This document shows, piece by piece, positions 1-6,567 of a DNA stretch of 12,884 bases (its first letter is position 1; each line of letters begins with the position of its first letter). The stretch is from Bryobacteraceae bacterium (lineage in GTDB: Bacteria; Acidobacteriota; Terriglobia; Bryobacterales; Bryobacteraceae). The notes beneath the pieces are model-generated. The model saw nothing but the letters and a program-made list of their open reading frames with translations, was not told where the DNA came from and ran no database searches. The stretch lies in contig JAICMB010000034.1 in assembly GCA_025929455.1 (NCBI GenBank), forward strand, positions 1 through 12,884. Direction: 5' to 3'. The translations under genes and the position numbers were made by a program.

Positions 1-112
1 ATTCCCGGTGCTGGGGACAGAATTCGCATTAATAATTCCGATTCACGAAGGTAATTTATTACAATACATGATCGGAGGGAGCGGTGGTAAACGGTGTGGA
101 GACCGCGCCCGG
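1..112. other. Left-edge non-coding stretch, AT-rich, possible repeat remnant
   Basis: No convincing gene is seen here. The first 70 bases are clearly more AT-rich than the rest of the window (for example around 28-68) and open with GGGGACAGAATTC at about 13-25, a string I associate with palindromic repeats scattered near REP-associated transposases; that link is from memory and weak. The stretch lies downstream of the minus-strand yqeY-like gene and could act as its 3' region, but I see no strong hairpin followed by a T-run. A 69-codon open frame crossing it (8-217) runs antisense through the yqeY-like gene and has no recognisable protein features. Confidence 0.3.
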
Positions 113-559
113 TTAAGAGAGCCGCGCGCGCACGCGCTCGCTGAGCGCTTTTCTGTCGACGCGCTTGCCGGCGAGCTTAGCTTGCGCAGCTTTCATAACT
201 ACGCCCATTTGTTTTAATGAACTCACGCCGGTTTCCGCGATGGCGGTGGAAATGGCGTCGTTTATTTCCGCGTCCGAAGGCGCGGCGGGCATATAGGATT
301 CGATCAGCCTTTCCTCTGCGTCCTCGGCGGCGGCGAGCTCCGGACGGTTGCCTTTGCGATAAAGCTCCGCGGCTTCACGGCGCTGTTTAATCAGCGTGTT
401 CAGGATTTGAATTTCCGTTTGCTCGTCGAGCGGCTTCATGCTGTCGATCTCGTGCCGCTTCAGCGCGGCTTTGATCATGCGAATGGTCCCGAGGCGGACC
501 TCGTCTTTAGCCTTCATGGCGGCGATCATGTCGGATTGAATGCGATCGAGCAGCGGCAT
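113..559 (-). CDS. GatB/YqeY domain-containing protein
   Basis: This 148-residue protein matches the YqeY family, small helical proteins that share the C-terminal tRNA-interacting domain of GatB, a subunit of the tRNA-dependent amidotransferase. Diagnostic stretches are the start MPLLDRIQSDMIAAMKAKDE, then RLGTIRMIKAALK, IEILN-like IQILNTLIKQRREAAELY, RLIESYMPA and the C-terminal MGVVMKAAQAKLAGKRVDRK. The length is normal for the family (about 147-150). I chose the ATG at 557-559 because the family begins MxLxxRIxxDMxxAMK; an upstream ATG at 604 would add 15 residues with no family match and would run into the larB promoter. The gene is divergent from larB with 52 bp between starts. A perfect-looking TACAAT lies six bases before the ATG, so the mRNA may be leaderless. 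The cellular role of YqeY proteins is not firmly known; the family call is secure. Confidence 0.9.
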   Translation of the reverse strand: MPLLDRIQSDMIAAMKAKDEVRLGTIRMIKAALKRHEIDSMKPLDEQTEIQILNTLIKQRREAAELYRKGNRPELAAAEDAEERLIESYMPAAPSDAEINDAISTAIAETGVSSLKQMGVVMKAAQAKLAGKRVDRKALSERVRARLS

Positions 560-565
560 CGCTCC

Positions 566-571
566 ATTGTA
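566..571 (-). promoter_or_regulatory. Candidate -10 box of the yqeY-like gene
   Basis: TACAAT on the minus strand ends six bases before the ATG at 559, with only GGAGCG between. A sigma70-type start about seven bases downstream would fall on or next to the A of the ATG, giving a leaderless mRNA. I see no matching -35 hexamer. Confidence 0.4.
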
Positions 572-592
572 GGATGCGTGCGGCGGTCTGCT

Positions 593-601
593 TGTTATCC
601 T
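593..601 (+). promoter_or_regulatory. Candidate extended -10 of larB
   Basis: TGTTATCCT reads as an extended -10 (TG, one base, TATCCT) and ends ten bases before the larB ATG at 612. No Shine-Dalgarno lies between them and no -35 box is obvious, so a very short or absent 5' leader is likely if this promoter is used. Confidence 0.35.
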
Positions 602-611
602 CACAACAGCG

Positions 612-1358
612 ATGACTCCCGACCAGATGCGAAGCCTTTTGGAGGACGTTCGGCGCGGCGCCGTGGAAGTCGATGCGGCTTATGAGCGGATGAAGCATTT
701 GCCGTTCGAGGACCTCGGCTTCGCCAAAGTCGATCATCATCGCGCCATCCGGCACGGTTTCGCGGAAGTGATTCTCGGTCAGGGAAAAACGCCGGAACAG
801 GTGCAGGCAATCGCTCACCGGCTGCTCGCAAAATCGCAAAACCTACTGGTTACCCGAGCGGATACCGTCCAAGCGGAAGCGGTAAAGAGCATCGCTCCGG
901 AGGCGGAATATTTTCCGGCATCACGCGCTGTGCGCGTGTGGCGCGATCGCACCATCACCGGCAAAGGCACCGTCGCGGTGGTATGCGCGGGCACCAGCGA
1001 TATTCCGGTTGCCGAGGAAGCGCGCGTCACGGTGGAGGTGATGGGAAATACGCTCGACGCCATTTACGACGTCGGCGTCGCGGGTATCCACCGGCTTATC
1101 GCGAATAGCGAGCGGCTAATGCAAGCGCGCGTAGTTATCGTGTGCGCCGGGATGGAGGGTGCGCTGCCGAGTGCCGTCGCGGGCATGGTTTCGGCGCCCG
1201 TCATTGCGGTACCGACGAGTATCGGCTACGGCGCGAGTTTCCACGGACTGGCGGCGCTGCTCGGCATGCTGAACAGCTGCGCGAGCAACGTGACGGTTGT
1301 GAATATCGATAATGGATTTGGCGCCGGCTATGTGGCCAGCATGATTAACCGGTTGTAG
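612..1358 (+). CDS. larB: LarB, nickel pincer cofactor biosynthesis carboxylase/hydrolase
   Basis: LarB carboxylates C5 of nicotinic acid adenine dinucleotide and hydrolyses its phosphoanhydride bond. This is the first step to the nickel-pincer nucleotide cofactor of lactate racemase and related LarA-type enzymes. The 248-residue length fits (about 246 in Lactiplantibacillus). An N-terminal domain (1-115) precedes a PurE-like (NCAIR mutase-related) domain with [13 protein letters not shown] at 125-137, [11 protein letters not shown] at 177-187, the [10 protein letters not shown] segment at 203-212 and NSCASN at 221-226. C223 sits where the substrate-attacking cysteine (C221 in L. plantarum LarB) is expected. 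The C-terminal [10 protein letters not shown] is also typical. No larA, larC or larE is present here, so LarB is an orphan in this window; the partners may lie elsewhere. It is divergent from yqeY and faces the 1374-1802 gene with a 15-bp gap. Confidence 0.93.
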   Translation: MTPDQMRSLLEDVRRGAVEVDAAYERMKHLPFEDLGFAKVDHHRAIRHGFAEVILGQGKTPEQVQAIAHRLLAKSQNLLVTRADTVQAEAVKSIAPEAEYFPASRAVRVWRDRTITGKGTVAVVCAGTSDIPVAEEARVTVEVMGNTLDAIYDVGVAGIHRLIANSERLMQARVVIVCAGMEGALPSAVAGMVSAPVIAVPTSIGYGASFHGLAALLGMLNSCASNVTVVNIDNGFGAGYVASMINRL

Positions 1359-1373
1359 AGCGCGAAGCCTGAA

Positions 1374-1802
1374 TCAAGCGACGGCCTGATAAGAGCGTGC
1401 GGCGGTTTGGCCCTCTTCGGAACTCGCGCCTTTCCGCATGCGGGCGCCGGATGCCTCGGCAAACAGACGTACGCCGAACAGCGGCAGTCCAGTCGCGCGC
1501 TTTGGACGGGTGACGGACCACTCCGCGCGAATGTATTGCACCCACGGACAACCAGAAAGATTCACCAGAGTCGAATAATACCCGCAGTACGATTTGGGAG
1601 GAATCTGCGCGAGCGGTTGGAAAGTCCAATCCTCGCCATCGCTGGAACCGTAAATTCCCACAGCGATGGATTGATCTTCAATAACGCGGGTCAATTCGAG
1701 CGTGACCACCAGCAAATCGCCGCTGGAGGCGCTTACGTCCAGTGCCGGGCCACTTCCACTTTCGCGAACGATGGTTTCCGGCAGTATTTCGTTAGGCAAC
1801 AT
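1374..1802 (-). CDS. Conserved-looking protein of unknown function, 142 aa
   Basis: I do not recognise a named family. The protein starts MLPNEILPETIVRESGSGPALDV, has no signal peptide or membrane span, and is rich in beta-prone stretches: LLVVTLELTRVIEDQSIAVG (about 30-49), IYGSSDGEDWTF (49-60), YCGYYSTLVNLS (72-83), VQYIRAEWSV (88-97), GLPLFGVRLFAEA (105-117). The phrase YGSSDGEDW plus alternating hydrophobics suggests a small beta-sandwich, like proteins that describe deviation of a measured value, but this is a guess. From memory, similar proteins with an SxDGxDW motif and a FGxxLFA end are common in acidobacterial genomes. The start is well supported: AGGAG lies eight bases before the ATG at 1800-1802. 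It looks monocistronic. The last 20 residues (RMRKGASSEEGQTAARSYQAVA) appear disordered. Confidence 0.7.
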   Translation of the reverse strand: MLPNEILPETIVRESGSGPALDVSASSGDLLVVTLELTRVIEDQSIAVGIYGSSDGEDWTFQPLAQIPPKSYCGYYSTLVNLSGCPWVQYIRAEWSVTRPKRATGLPLFGVRLFAEASGARMRKGASSEEGQTAARSYQAVA

Positions 1803-1971
1803 GTTCGCTTCTCCTGAGTCGCTTCACGCCGGCGTGCAGCGTGTTCAATTGACGTGCAGTTTTATGTGTACTGCTTGACTCAGTTTGACACATTCCTCAC
1901 GAAAAAGGAACGGAGATTTTACAGGTAAGACGGTTTCCTGCGGCGGGGATAATGGAAAACAACTACCGGAG

Positions 1972-2026
1972 CGGCGATCCGAAAAAATGATAACCGCCCC
2001 GGCGCCGTGTCGATCGGAATTGACCC
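1972..2026. mobile_element. Possible decayed insertion-sequence end (IS21/IS481-like repeats)
   Basis: Two similar units are seen: CGGCGATCCGAAAAAATGAT, continuing to AACCGCCCC (1972-2000), and CGATCGGAATTGACCC (2011-2026). They resemble the tandem terminal repeats of the type CGGCGATC-aaaa-TTGACC-CCC that flank some IS21-like and related elements. No transposase remnant or target duplication is visible, so this is a similarity of pattern only. Confidence 0.25.
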
Positions 2027-2046
2027 TGTAATTGAGACGTTATGGT

Positions 2047-2063
2047 CCCCTTCTTAAGCGGGG
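2047..2063 (-). terminator. Weak hairpin downstream of the P5C dehydrogenase gene
   Basis: CCCC at 2047-2050 can pair with GGGG at 2060-2063 around the CTTAAG core, nine bases after the stop of the minus-strand gene at 2072. The stem is short and bulged and lacks a following T-run, so termination here is uncertain. Confidence 0.2.
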
Positions 2064-2071
2064 CAGGGCCG

Positions 2072-3646
2072 TTACAGCTTCTCCGCAATCGCCTTAGCTT
2101 GCACGAATTGTAGCAGGTAGTCCGGCCCGCCGGCTTTGGAGTCGGTCCCGGACATATTGAATCCCCCGAATGGGTGCGCGCCCACCATGGCCCCCGTGCA
2201 TTTGCGATTAATGTATAGATTGCCCACGAAAAAGCGGTCGCGGGCTTTCTTGATCTTCTCGGGGTTGTCGGAGTACACGGCGCCGGTCAGGCCGTACTGC
2301 GAGTCGTTCGCAAGATCGAGCGCCTCGTCGAAGCCACTCGCCTTGGCGACGGCGAGGACGGGGCCGAAGATTTCTTCCTGAAAGACCCGCGCGCTGCGAT
2401 CGACATCGGCAATGATGGTGGGATCGACAAAATAGCCACCGTCCCGCCGAGGTGGGCCGCCGGTCAATAATCTACCTTCTTTTTTGCCTGTGTCGATATA
2501 ATCGCCGATGGCACGCTGTGCTCTATCATTGATTACCGGGCCCATATAGTTGTCCGGATTGTCCGCCGGGCCGACCTTTATTTGTCGAACGCGGTCTACC
2601 AATTTCCGGAGAAAATCGTCGTACACGGCAGCGTCCACGATCGCGCGCGAGCAAGCCGAACACTTCTGTCCCTGATATCCGAACGCGGAACGAAGCACGC
2701 CGTCGACCGCGCTGTCTAGATCGCATTCGCGGTCGACGACGATCGCATCCTTGCCGCCCATCTCCGCAATGACACGCTTAATCCAGATCTGGCCCGGCTG
2801 CGGCCGCGCAGCGAGCTCATTAATATGCAGACCGACATCGCGCGATCCCGTGAACGAAACGAATCTTGTCTTTGGATGCGCGACGATGACGTCGCCGACC
2901 TCCGCCCCGCTGCCCACCAGCATCGAGAAGCTACGCGGGGGGAAACCGGCCTCGAGCAGCACCTCTGAAAACTTCTGCGCGATGGTCGGCGTGTCGCTCG
3001 ACGGTTTCACGATAACGGTGTTGCCGGTGACGAGTGCCGCCGTGGTCATGCCCACCAGAATTGCGAGCGGAAAATTCCAGGGTGGAATGACGATGCCAAC
3101 TCCGAGCGGAAGGTAGCGCATCTCACCCCGTTCACCGGGCAATTGCACCAGCTCCGGCGACTGTGACAGACGCAGCATTTGGCGCGCGTAATATTCGCAG
3201 AAATCGATGGCTTCGCTGACATCCGCTTCGGCTTCGGGCCAGGTTTTTCCGGCTTCGTAAACCAGCCAGGCGTCGAATTCCAGCTTGCGCCGGCGCAGGA
3301 TTTCGGCCGCGCGCGCCAGCATCGCGACGCGCTCCCCAGCGGAGGTGGCGCTCCACTCCGGAAAGTAATCGTAGGCGTCCTCGACGGCACGCGATGCCAG
3401 TTCTTTGGTTGCCTTATGGTGCACGCCGACAACTTCGGCGGGATTCGATGGGTTCAGCGATTTGAGCAGATGGCCCGTGCGGACGCGCGCTCCCGCCACC
3501 AGCGGTTCGTATTCGCGGCCAAACTCCGACCGAACCTGCTGCAGCGCGCGCTGCATTCGGTCGCGGTTGTCCGCGCGCGTAAAATCCGCGTACGGCTCAT
3601 TATGAAAAGCCGGCAGCGAGGTGACTGGCTCGATTGCCGTAGCCAT
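2072..3646 (-). CDS. pruA: L-glutamate gamma-semialdehyde (1-pyrroline-5-carboxylate) dehydrogenase
   Basis: This aldehyde dehydrogenase oxidises glutamate-gamma-semialdehyde to glutamate with NAD+, the second step of proline breakdown. The 524-residue length matches the stand-alone RocA/PruA type rather than the fused PutA. Landmarks in order: IPPWNFPLAI at 187-196 (N191 of the oxyanion site), TVIVKPSSDTP at 210-220 (cofactor binding), FTGSRDVG at 265-272 (Rossmann GxxxxG region), EMGGKD with general base E295, GYQGQKCSACSR with catalytic C329, and EEIFGPVL at 424-431. The C-terminus (MVGAHPFGGFNMSGTDSKAG) is typical of P5C dehydrogenases. It is the last gene of a three-gene minus-strand run, starting 3 bp after the YtxH-like gene. 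No proline dehydrogenase is present in the window. Only a weak AAGAAG lies before the ATG, so translation may be coupled to the gene ahead. Confidence 0.94.
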   Translation of the reverse strand: MATAIEPVTSLPAFHNEPYADFTRADNRDRMQRALQQVRSEFGREYEPLVAGARVRTGHLLKSLNPSNPAEVVGVHHKATKELASRAVEDAYDYFPEWSATSAGERVAMLARAAEILRRRKLEFDAWLVYEAGKTWPEAEADVSEAIDFCEYYARQMLRLSQSPELVQLPGERGEMRYLPLGVGIVIPPWNFPLAILVGMTTAALVTGNTVIVKPSSDTPTIAQKFSEVLLEAGFPPRSFSMLVGSGAEVGDVIVAHPKTRFVSFTGSRDVGLHINELAARPQPGQIWIKRVIAEMGGKDAIVVDRECDLDSAVDGVLRSAFGYQGQKCSACSRAIVDAAVYDDFLRKLVDRVRQIKVGPADNPDNYMGPVINDRAQRAIGDYIDTGKKEGRLLTGGPPRRDGGYFVDPTIIADVDRSARVFQEEIFGPVLAVAKASGFDEALDLANDSQYGLTGAVYSDNPEKIKKARDRFFVGNLYINRKCTGAMVGAHPFGGFNMSGTDSKAGGPDYLLQFVQAKAIAEKL

Positions 3647-3649
3647 GAA

Positions 3650-3955
3650 TCAGGCTTCTTGCGGACCGCCGGGCTGCTGTCCTTGTCCGGCGCCTTCCAC
3701 CAGACGCCGCCCGCGCTCGAACATCTCGGCGGCTTCGTCGGCCAATTGCCGGCCGCGCTCGTACATGTCGCGGCCACGGTCGATGATGTCGCGTCCCTGA
3801 TCGCTGAGCGCACTGCGTCCCTCTTCGGTCTTCTCCGCGATCCGTCGCCGTACTTCTTCGCCAGGCACGGGCGTGTACAGCAGCGCAACGGCCGCGCCGA
3901 CCGCCGCACCCGCAATGAACCACATCACACTCGTACCGCTCGATTTTTCAGCCAT
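3650..3955 (-). CDS. YtxH domain-containing small membrane protein
   Basis: This 101-residue protein has one membrane segment near the N-terminus (about 9-27, VMWFIAGAAVGAAVALLYTP) followed by a charged helix. The glycine/alanine-rich span ending in LLYTP-G-EE-RR is the YtxH signature (usually LLFAPKSGxExR). The rest is a likely amphipathic coiled helix with recurring units RGRDIIDRGRDMYERGRQL and MFERGRRLVEGAG, then a disordered GQGQQPGGPQEA tail. Function of the family is not well defined; members are linked to envelope stress in Firmicutes. The start has a good Shine-Dalgarno, GGAGG at 3964-3968 on the minus strand, eight bases before the ATG. It sits 15 bp after the Uma2-type gene and 3 bp before pruA, and a TACAAT at 3975-3980 could give it its own promoter. 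Confidence 0.82.
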   Translation of the reverse strand: MAEKSSGTSVMWFIAGAAVGAAVALLYTPVPGEEVRRRIAEKTEEGRSALSDQGRDIIDRGRDMYERGRQLADEAAEMFERGRRLVEGAGQGQQPGGPQEA

Positions 3956-3970
3956 GCCAACCGCCTCCGG

Positions 3971-4558
3971 CTAAATTGTAGCGCCGGGTTCGGGGATGAG
4001 ACCGGTGCGGGCGTAGATGTCGCGGACCGCTATGTTTGTCTTGAATGCACGCAGCTGCAGCGTACCGGCGGGGTCGGTGGTAGACTCAAGCGTCCAACGG
4101 CCGTCCTCTAGCGTGAAGACGTCGACGCCCACGCGATCGGCGGCAATCAAGATGTACGTTTTGAGCGAGGCGATCGTGCGATAGCTCTCAAATTTGCGTC
4201 CACGATCGTAGGCTTCCGTTGACGGCGACAGCACCTCGACGAGCAAGGCGGGGTTGAGCAGCACATCGACATCTTCATCCGCGAATTGCGCCTCGCCACA
4301 CACGACACTCGCGTCCGGGTATGTGTAAAGACCAGTCGCGGCCACGCGCACTCTCATATCGCCGTTCATCACTTCGCAGTCAGGCCCGAGTGCGGCATCA
4401 AGCAACCGCACAACGTTTACCGAGATGCGGACATGATTTCTGCCGGCGCCCGCCATCGCGAACGTTTCCCCGCCGTGATATTCGCTCTTGTATTCGGCCT
4501 TGCGCTCGCGCTCCAGGTATTCTTCCGGCGTGATGAAATGCTTCGGCTGCGTGGACAT
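3971..4558 (-). CDS. Uma2 family (DUF820) putative endonuclease
   Basis: The 195-residue protein belongs to the Uma2 group, which has a PD-(D/E)XK nuclease fold and is often found in many copies in cyanobacteria, acidobacteria and other phyla with unknown biological targets. It starts with FITPEEYLERERKAEYKSEYHGGE (HxxTxEEYLxxE..-type), where the E29-like acidic residue near YHGGE is typical. YPDASVVC (80-87) gives D82, LLVEVLSPST (105-114) gives E108, and AYDRGRKFESY (116-126) gives K122, so the likely catalytic set D82/E108/K122 is intact. The end, LKTYILIAADRVGVDVF, is also family-like. It heads the minus-strand run with ytxH and pruA. A GATAAT at 4570-4575 lies eleven bases before the ATG and no Shine-Dalgarno is clear. 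I see no toxin or restriction partner next to it. Confidence 0.88.
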   Translation of the reverse strand: MSTQPKHFITPEEYLERERKAEYKSEYHGGETFAMAGAGRNHVRISVNVVRLLDAALGPDCEVMNGDMRVRVAATGLYTYPDASVVCGEAQFADEDVDVLLNPALLVEVLSPSTEAYDRGRKFESYRTIASLKTYILIAADRVGVDVFTLEDGRWTLESTTDPAGTLQLRAFKTNIAVRDIYARTGLIPEPGATI

Positions 4559-4616
4559 GGCCTGTTCGTATTATCGCGGAAAGGCGGCACGCGGACGCGC
4601 GCGCGCATTTTTCCCA

Positions 4617-4644
4617 TTGACTCTCCCGTGGGGTTCAGTACAAT
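4617..4644 (+). promoter_or_regulatory. Sigma70-like promoter of the MerR-type regulator gene
   Basis: TTGACT (4617-4622) and TACAAT (4639-4644) are separated by 16 bp, close to the sigma70 consensus and the best promoter in the window. Transcription would start near 4651, leaving about 40 bases of leader. The imperfect palindrome GTCTGATAGAC (4655-4665) just after that start could be an operator, for example for self-control by the MerR-type protein; this is inference. The 16-bp spacer is shorter than the 19-20 bp typical of promoters activated by MerR proteins. Confidence 0.55.
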
Positions 4645-4692
4645 CTTTATGGCCGTCTGATAGACTGATTGTTCAAACACGAACGGGACCCC

Positions 4693-5202
4693 ATGTTTAA
4701 ACCAAAAAAGGTCCGCTCTGAGGGCGACGGAGCCGACAAGAGCTTCAGCAGCAGCGACGTATCGCGCATCGCGCAAGTGAGCTTACGACAGTTGCAATGG
4801 TGGGACGAGCGCAAGGTGGTTTCGCCCCGGCATGAAGGCCACAAGCGTGTCTATCTGCCGCAAGAGGTGATCGAAATCACCGTCATTGCCGAACTGCGCC
4901 GCAAGGGCTTCTCGCTGCAGAAGATCCGCCGCGTGCTGCGCTTCTTACAGCGCGAGATGGGGCGCCGCTTGAGCGAAGTGCTCGCTGCCGAGTCCGACTT
5001 GCACCTGGTGACCGACGGGAAATCGATTTATCTCGAGGATCAACAGGAACGCATCATCGACATCATTAAGAACGCCCGCCAGCCCATGTTTCTTGTTTGC
5101 GTCAGCGACCAGGTACGCCGTCTGGGGGAATCCGGGCCCGCCTCGAAGAAAGCCGGACGCGCCGAAGGCGCGGCATCCCGTAAATCCGCGCGTACCGCAT
5201 AG
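4693..5202 (+). CDS. MerR family transcriptional regulator
   Basis: The 169-residue protein has an N-terminal MerR-type winged helix-turn-helix (about 19-88): FSSSDVSRIAQVSLRQLQWWDERKVVSP, then HKRVYLPQEVIEITVIAELRRKGFSLQKIRRVLRFL. The recognition-helix region and the QLQWWDE turn (in place of the usual TLRYYE) are clear. The rest (90-150, LVTDGKSIYLEDQQERIIDIIKNARQPMFLV) is not one of the known metal- or drug-sensing domains, and I see no cysteine pair suited to metal binding. The last 25 residues are Lys/Arg/Ala-rich and probably disordered. I chose the ATG at 4693 (GGGA just upstream) over a TTG at 4669 in the same frame. It lies 12 bp before the permease gene and probably shares its transcript. 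Confidence 0.85.
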   Translation: MFKPKKVRSEGDGADKSFSSSDVSRIAQVSLRQLQWWDERKVVSPRHEGHKRVYLPQEVIEITVIAELRRKGFSLQKIRRVLRFLQREMGRRLSEVLAAESDLHLVTDGKSIYLEDQQERIIDIIKNARQPMFLVCVSDQVRRLGESGPASKKAGRAEGAASRKSARTA

Positions 5203-5214
5203 CCATCTATCTCC

Positions 5215-6567
5215 ATGCAGCTTAGTAGGCCCGGGCTGCCCACCGCACATCCGGGTAGACTCACGCTAATTCCGCTCGCAGCGGCCACCTACTTCATGGT
5301 TTCCGGCGGCCCCTACGGGATCGAAGAATTGGTGCAGGTGTGCGGATATGCGGGTGCGCTGGCCGTGCTTCTTTCAATCCCGCTGATATGGAGTCTGCCA
5401 ACGGGCCTGATGGTCGGCGAGCTATCGGCGGCGTTGCCCGATGAAGGCGGTTTCTATGTTTGGGTCCGCCGCGCCATGGGTTCGTTCTGGGGATTTCAGG
5501 AGGCGTGGCTCTCGCTCGTGGCCAGCGTGTTCGATATGGCCGCGTATCCCGCGCTGTTCGTTTTGTCGCTCGCGCAAATCTGGCCGCCCGCGGCGCGCGG
5601 ATACAATGGCGTTCTCATCGGCGGCCTGATGATCGGCGCGTGCCTGTTGTGGAATCTGTGGGGCGCGCGGGCGGTGGGCGACGGATCGGTTGTGCTCGGC
5701 GTTTTACTGCTGAGCCCGTTTGCGTTCATTGTCGGCCTGGCGTTGACGCGCCACGCTGCGACCGTCTATCCCGGCGCACACGCGGCACCTGCGCACGGCG
5801 GCATCCTGGCCGGCATCATGGTCGCGATGTGGAATTACATGGGATGGGACAATGCTTCGACCGTCGCCGGCGAAGTTCACAATCCGCGCCGCACCTATCC
5901 GCGCGTGATGCTGCTGGCGCTCGCGGCTATTGTCATCTCGTATGTGATCCCGGTCGCCGCCGTGTGGCGGACGGGCGTCCCCGTTACGGCATGGTCGACC
6001 GGCAGTTGGGCGACTATCGCGTCCGTAATTGGCGGACCCGCGCTGGGTTTCGCGCTCGTGGCCGCCTCAATGGTGAGCACGTTCGGCATCGTCAATTCGC
6101 TGATGATGTCGTACTCCCGCCTTCCGCTTGCGATGGCGGAGGACGGTTACGCGCCGCGCCTGTTCTCGCGCAAACTCGCGAACGGCGCGCCGTGGCCGGC
6201 ACTGCTGCTTTGCGCGGCGGCGTGGACGGCCGCCCTCGGTTTGAGCTTCGACCGGCTGCTGATGCTCGACATCTTGTTATACGGAACCGCGCTGGTCCTG
6301 GAGTTTATCGCGCTCGCAGTGCTCCGCCGCACGGAGCCGGACCTGCCGCGACCGTTTCGCGTTCCGGGCGGATTCGCGGGTGCCGTCGTCGCGGGCATCG
6401 GTCCGTCCGCGCTGCTGTTGGTTGCGCTACTGCGAAATCGCGATGAGCGCATGGGCGGCATGAGTGCGCTGGCGCTCGGGCTGCTGATGATGGCTGCAGG
6501 CGTCGCCGTATACCCGCTTATAGTGCGTATGCGCCAGCGTGGCGCTGAAATAGCCGTTCACACGTAA
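5215..6567 (+). CDS. APC family amino-acid permease
   Basis: A 450-residue polytopic inner-membrane protein with about 12 hydrophobic segments, of the amino acid-polyamine-organocation (APC) superfamily. The first helix holds the broken-helix motif around YFMVSGGPYGIEELV (27-41), which binds the amino-acid amine and carboxylate in this fold. The next conserved loop, ELSAALPDEGGFYVWVRRAMG (69-89), is the classic APC signature of helix 2-3. WNYMGWDNASTVAGEVHNPRRTYPR (about 206-230) is the helix 6-7 signature, and the P-F-RVPGG loop before the last helices (376-385) is also typical. The substrate cannot be told from the sequence. It starts 12 bp after the MerR-type gene with no visible Shine-Dalgarno, and its stop lies inside the 3' end of purM (10-bp convergent overlap). 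Confidence 0.88.
   Translation: MQLSRPGLPTAHPGRLTLIPLAAATYFMVSGGPYGIEELVQVCGYAGALAVLLSIPLIWSLPTGLMVGELSAALPDEGGFYVWVRRAMGSFWGFQEAWLSLVASVFDMAAYPALFVLSLAQIWPPAARGYNGVLIGGLMIGACLLWNLWGARAVGDGSVVLGVLLLSPFAFIVGLALTRHAATVYPGAHAAPAHGGILAGIMVAMWNYMGWDNASTVAGEVHNPRRTYPRVMLLALAAIVISYVIPVAAVWRTGVPVTAWSTGSWATIASVIGGPALGFALVAASMVSTFGIVNSLMMSYSRLPLAMAEDGYAPRLFSRKLANGAPWPALLLCAAAWTAALGLSFDRLLMLDILLYGTALVLEFIALAVLRRTEPDLPRPFRVPGGFAGAVVAGIGPSALLLVALLRNRDERMGGMSALALGLLMMAAGVAVYPLIVRMRQRGAEIAVHT

Larger units (their letters stand above)
1803..2071. other. Intergenic region with TTGAC repeats and IS-like debris
   Basis: This 269-bp gap lies upstream of the 142-aa gene and downstream of the P5C dehydrogenase gene. 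I see no gene in it. TTGAC occurs on the plus strand at 1849, 1875 and 1885 (the last two ten bases apart, one helical turn) and again at 2020. ATGTGT at 1864-1869 and ACACAT at 1888-1893 form an inverted repeat around two of them. This could be a regulatory site for the 142-aa gene or part of a degraded mobile-element end (see 1972-2026). Confidence 0.4.

Noticed and set aside
8..217. 69-codon plus-strand open frame at the left edge
   Set aside because: Its second half is antisense to the yqeY-like gene, and its first half has no protein-like pattern or ribosome site.
3179..4111. 310-codon plus-strand open frame
   Set aside because: It runs antisense across pruA, ytxH and uma2, all of which have clear family motifs; its product is Arg/Gly/Ala-rich with no recognisable domain.
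4669..4692. Upstream TTG start for the MerR-type regulator
   Set aside because: It adds eight residues without family support; the ATG at 4693 has a closer GGGA and a normal position relative to the helix-turn-helix.
5460..6446. 328-codon plus-strand open frame inside the permease gene
   Set aside because: A shifted frame of the APC permease; the product is arginine-rich and lacks membrane segments, as expected for a shadow in GC-rich DNA.
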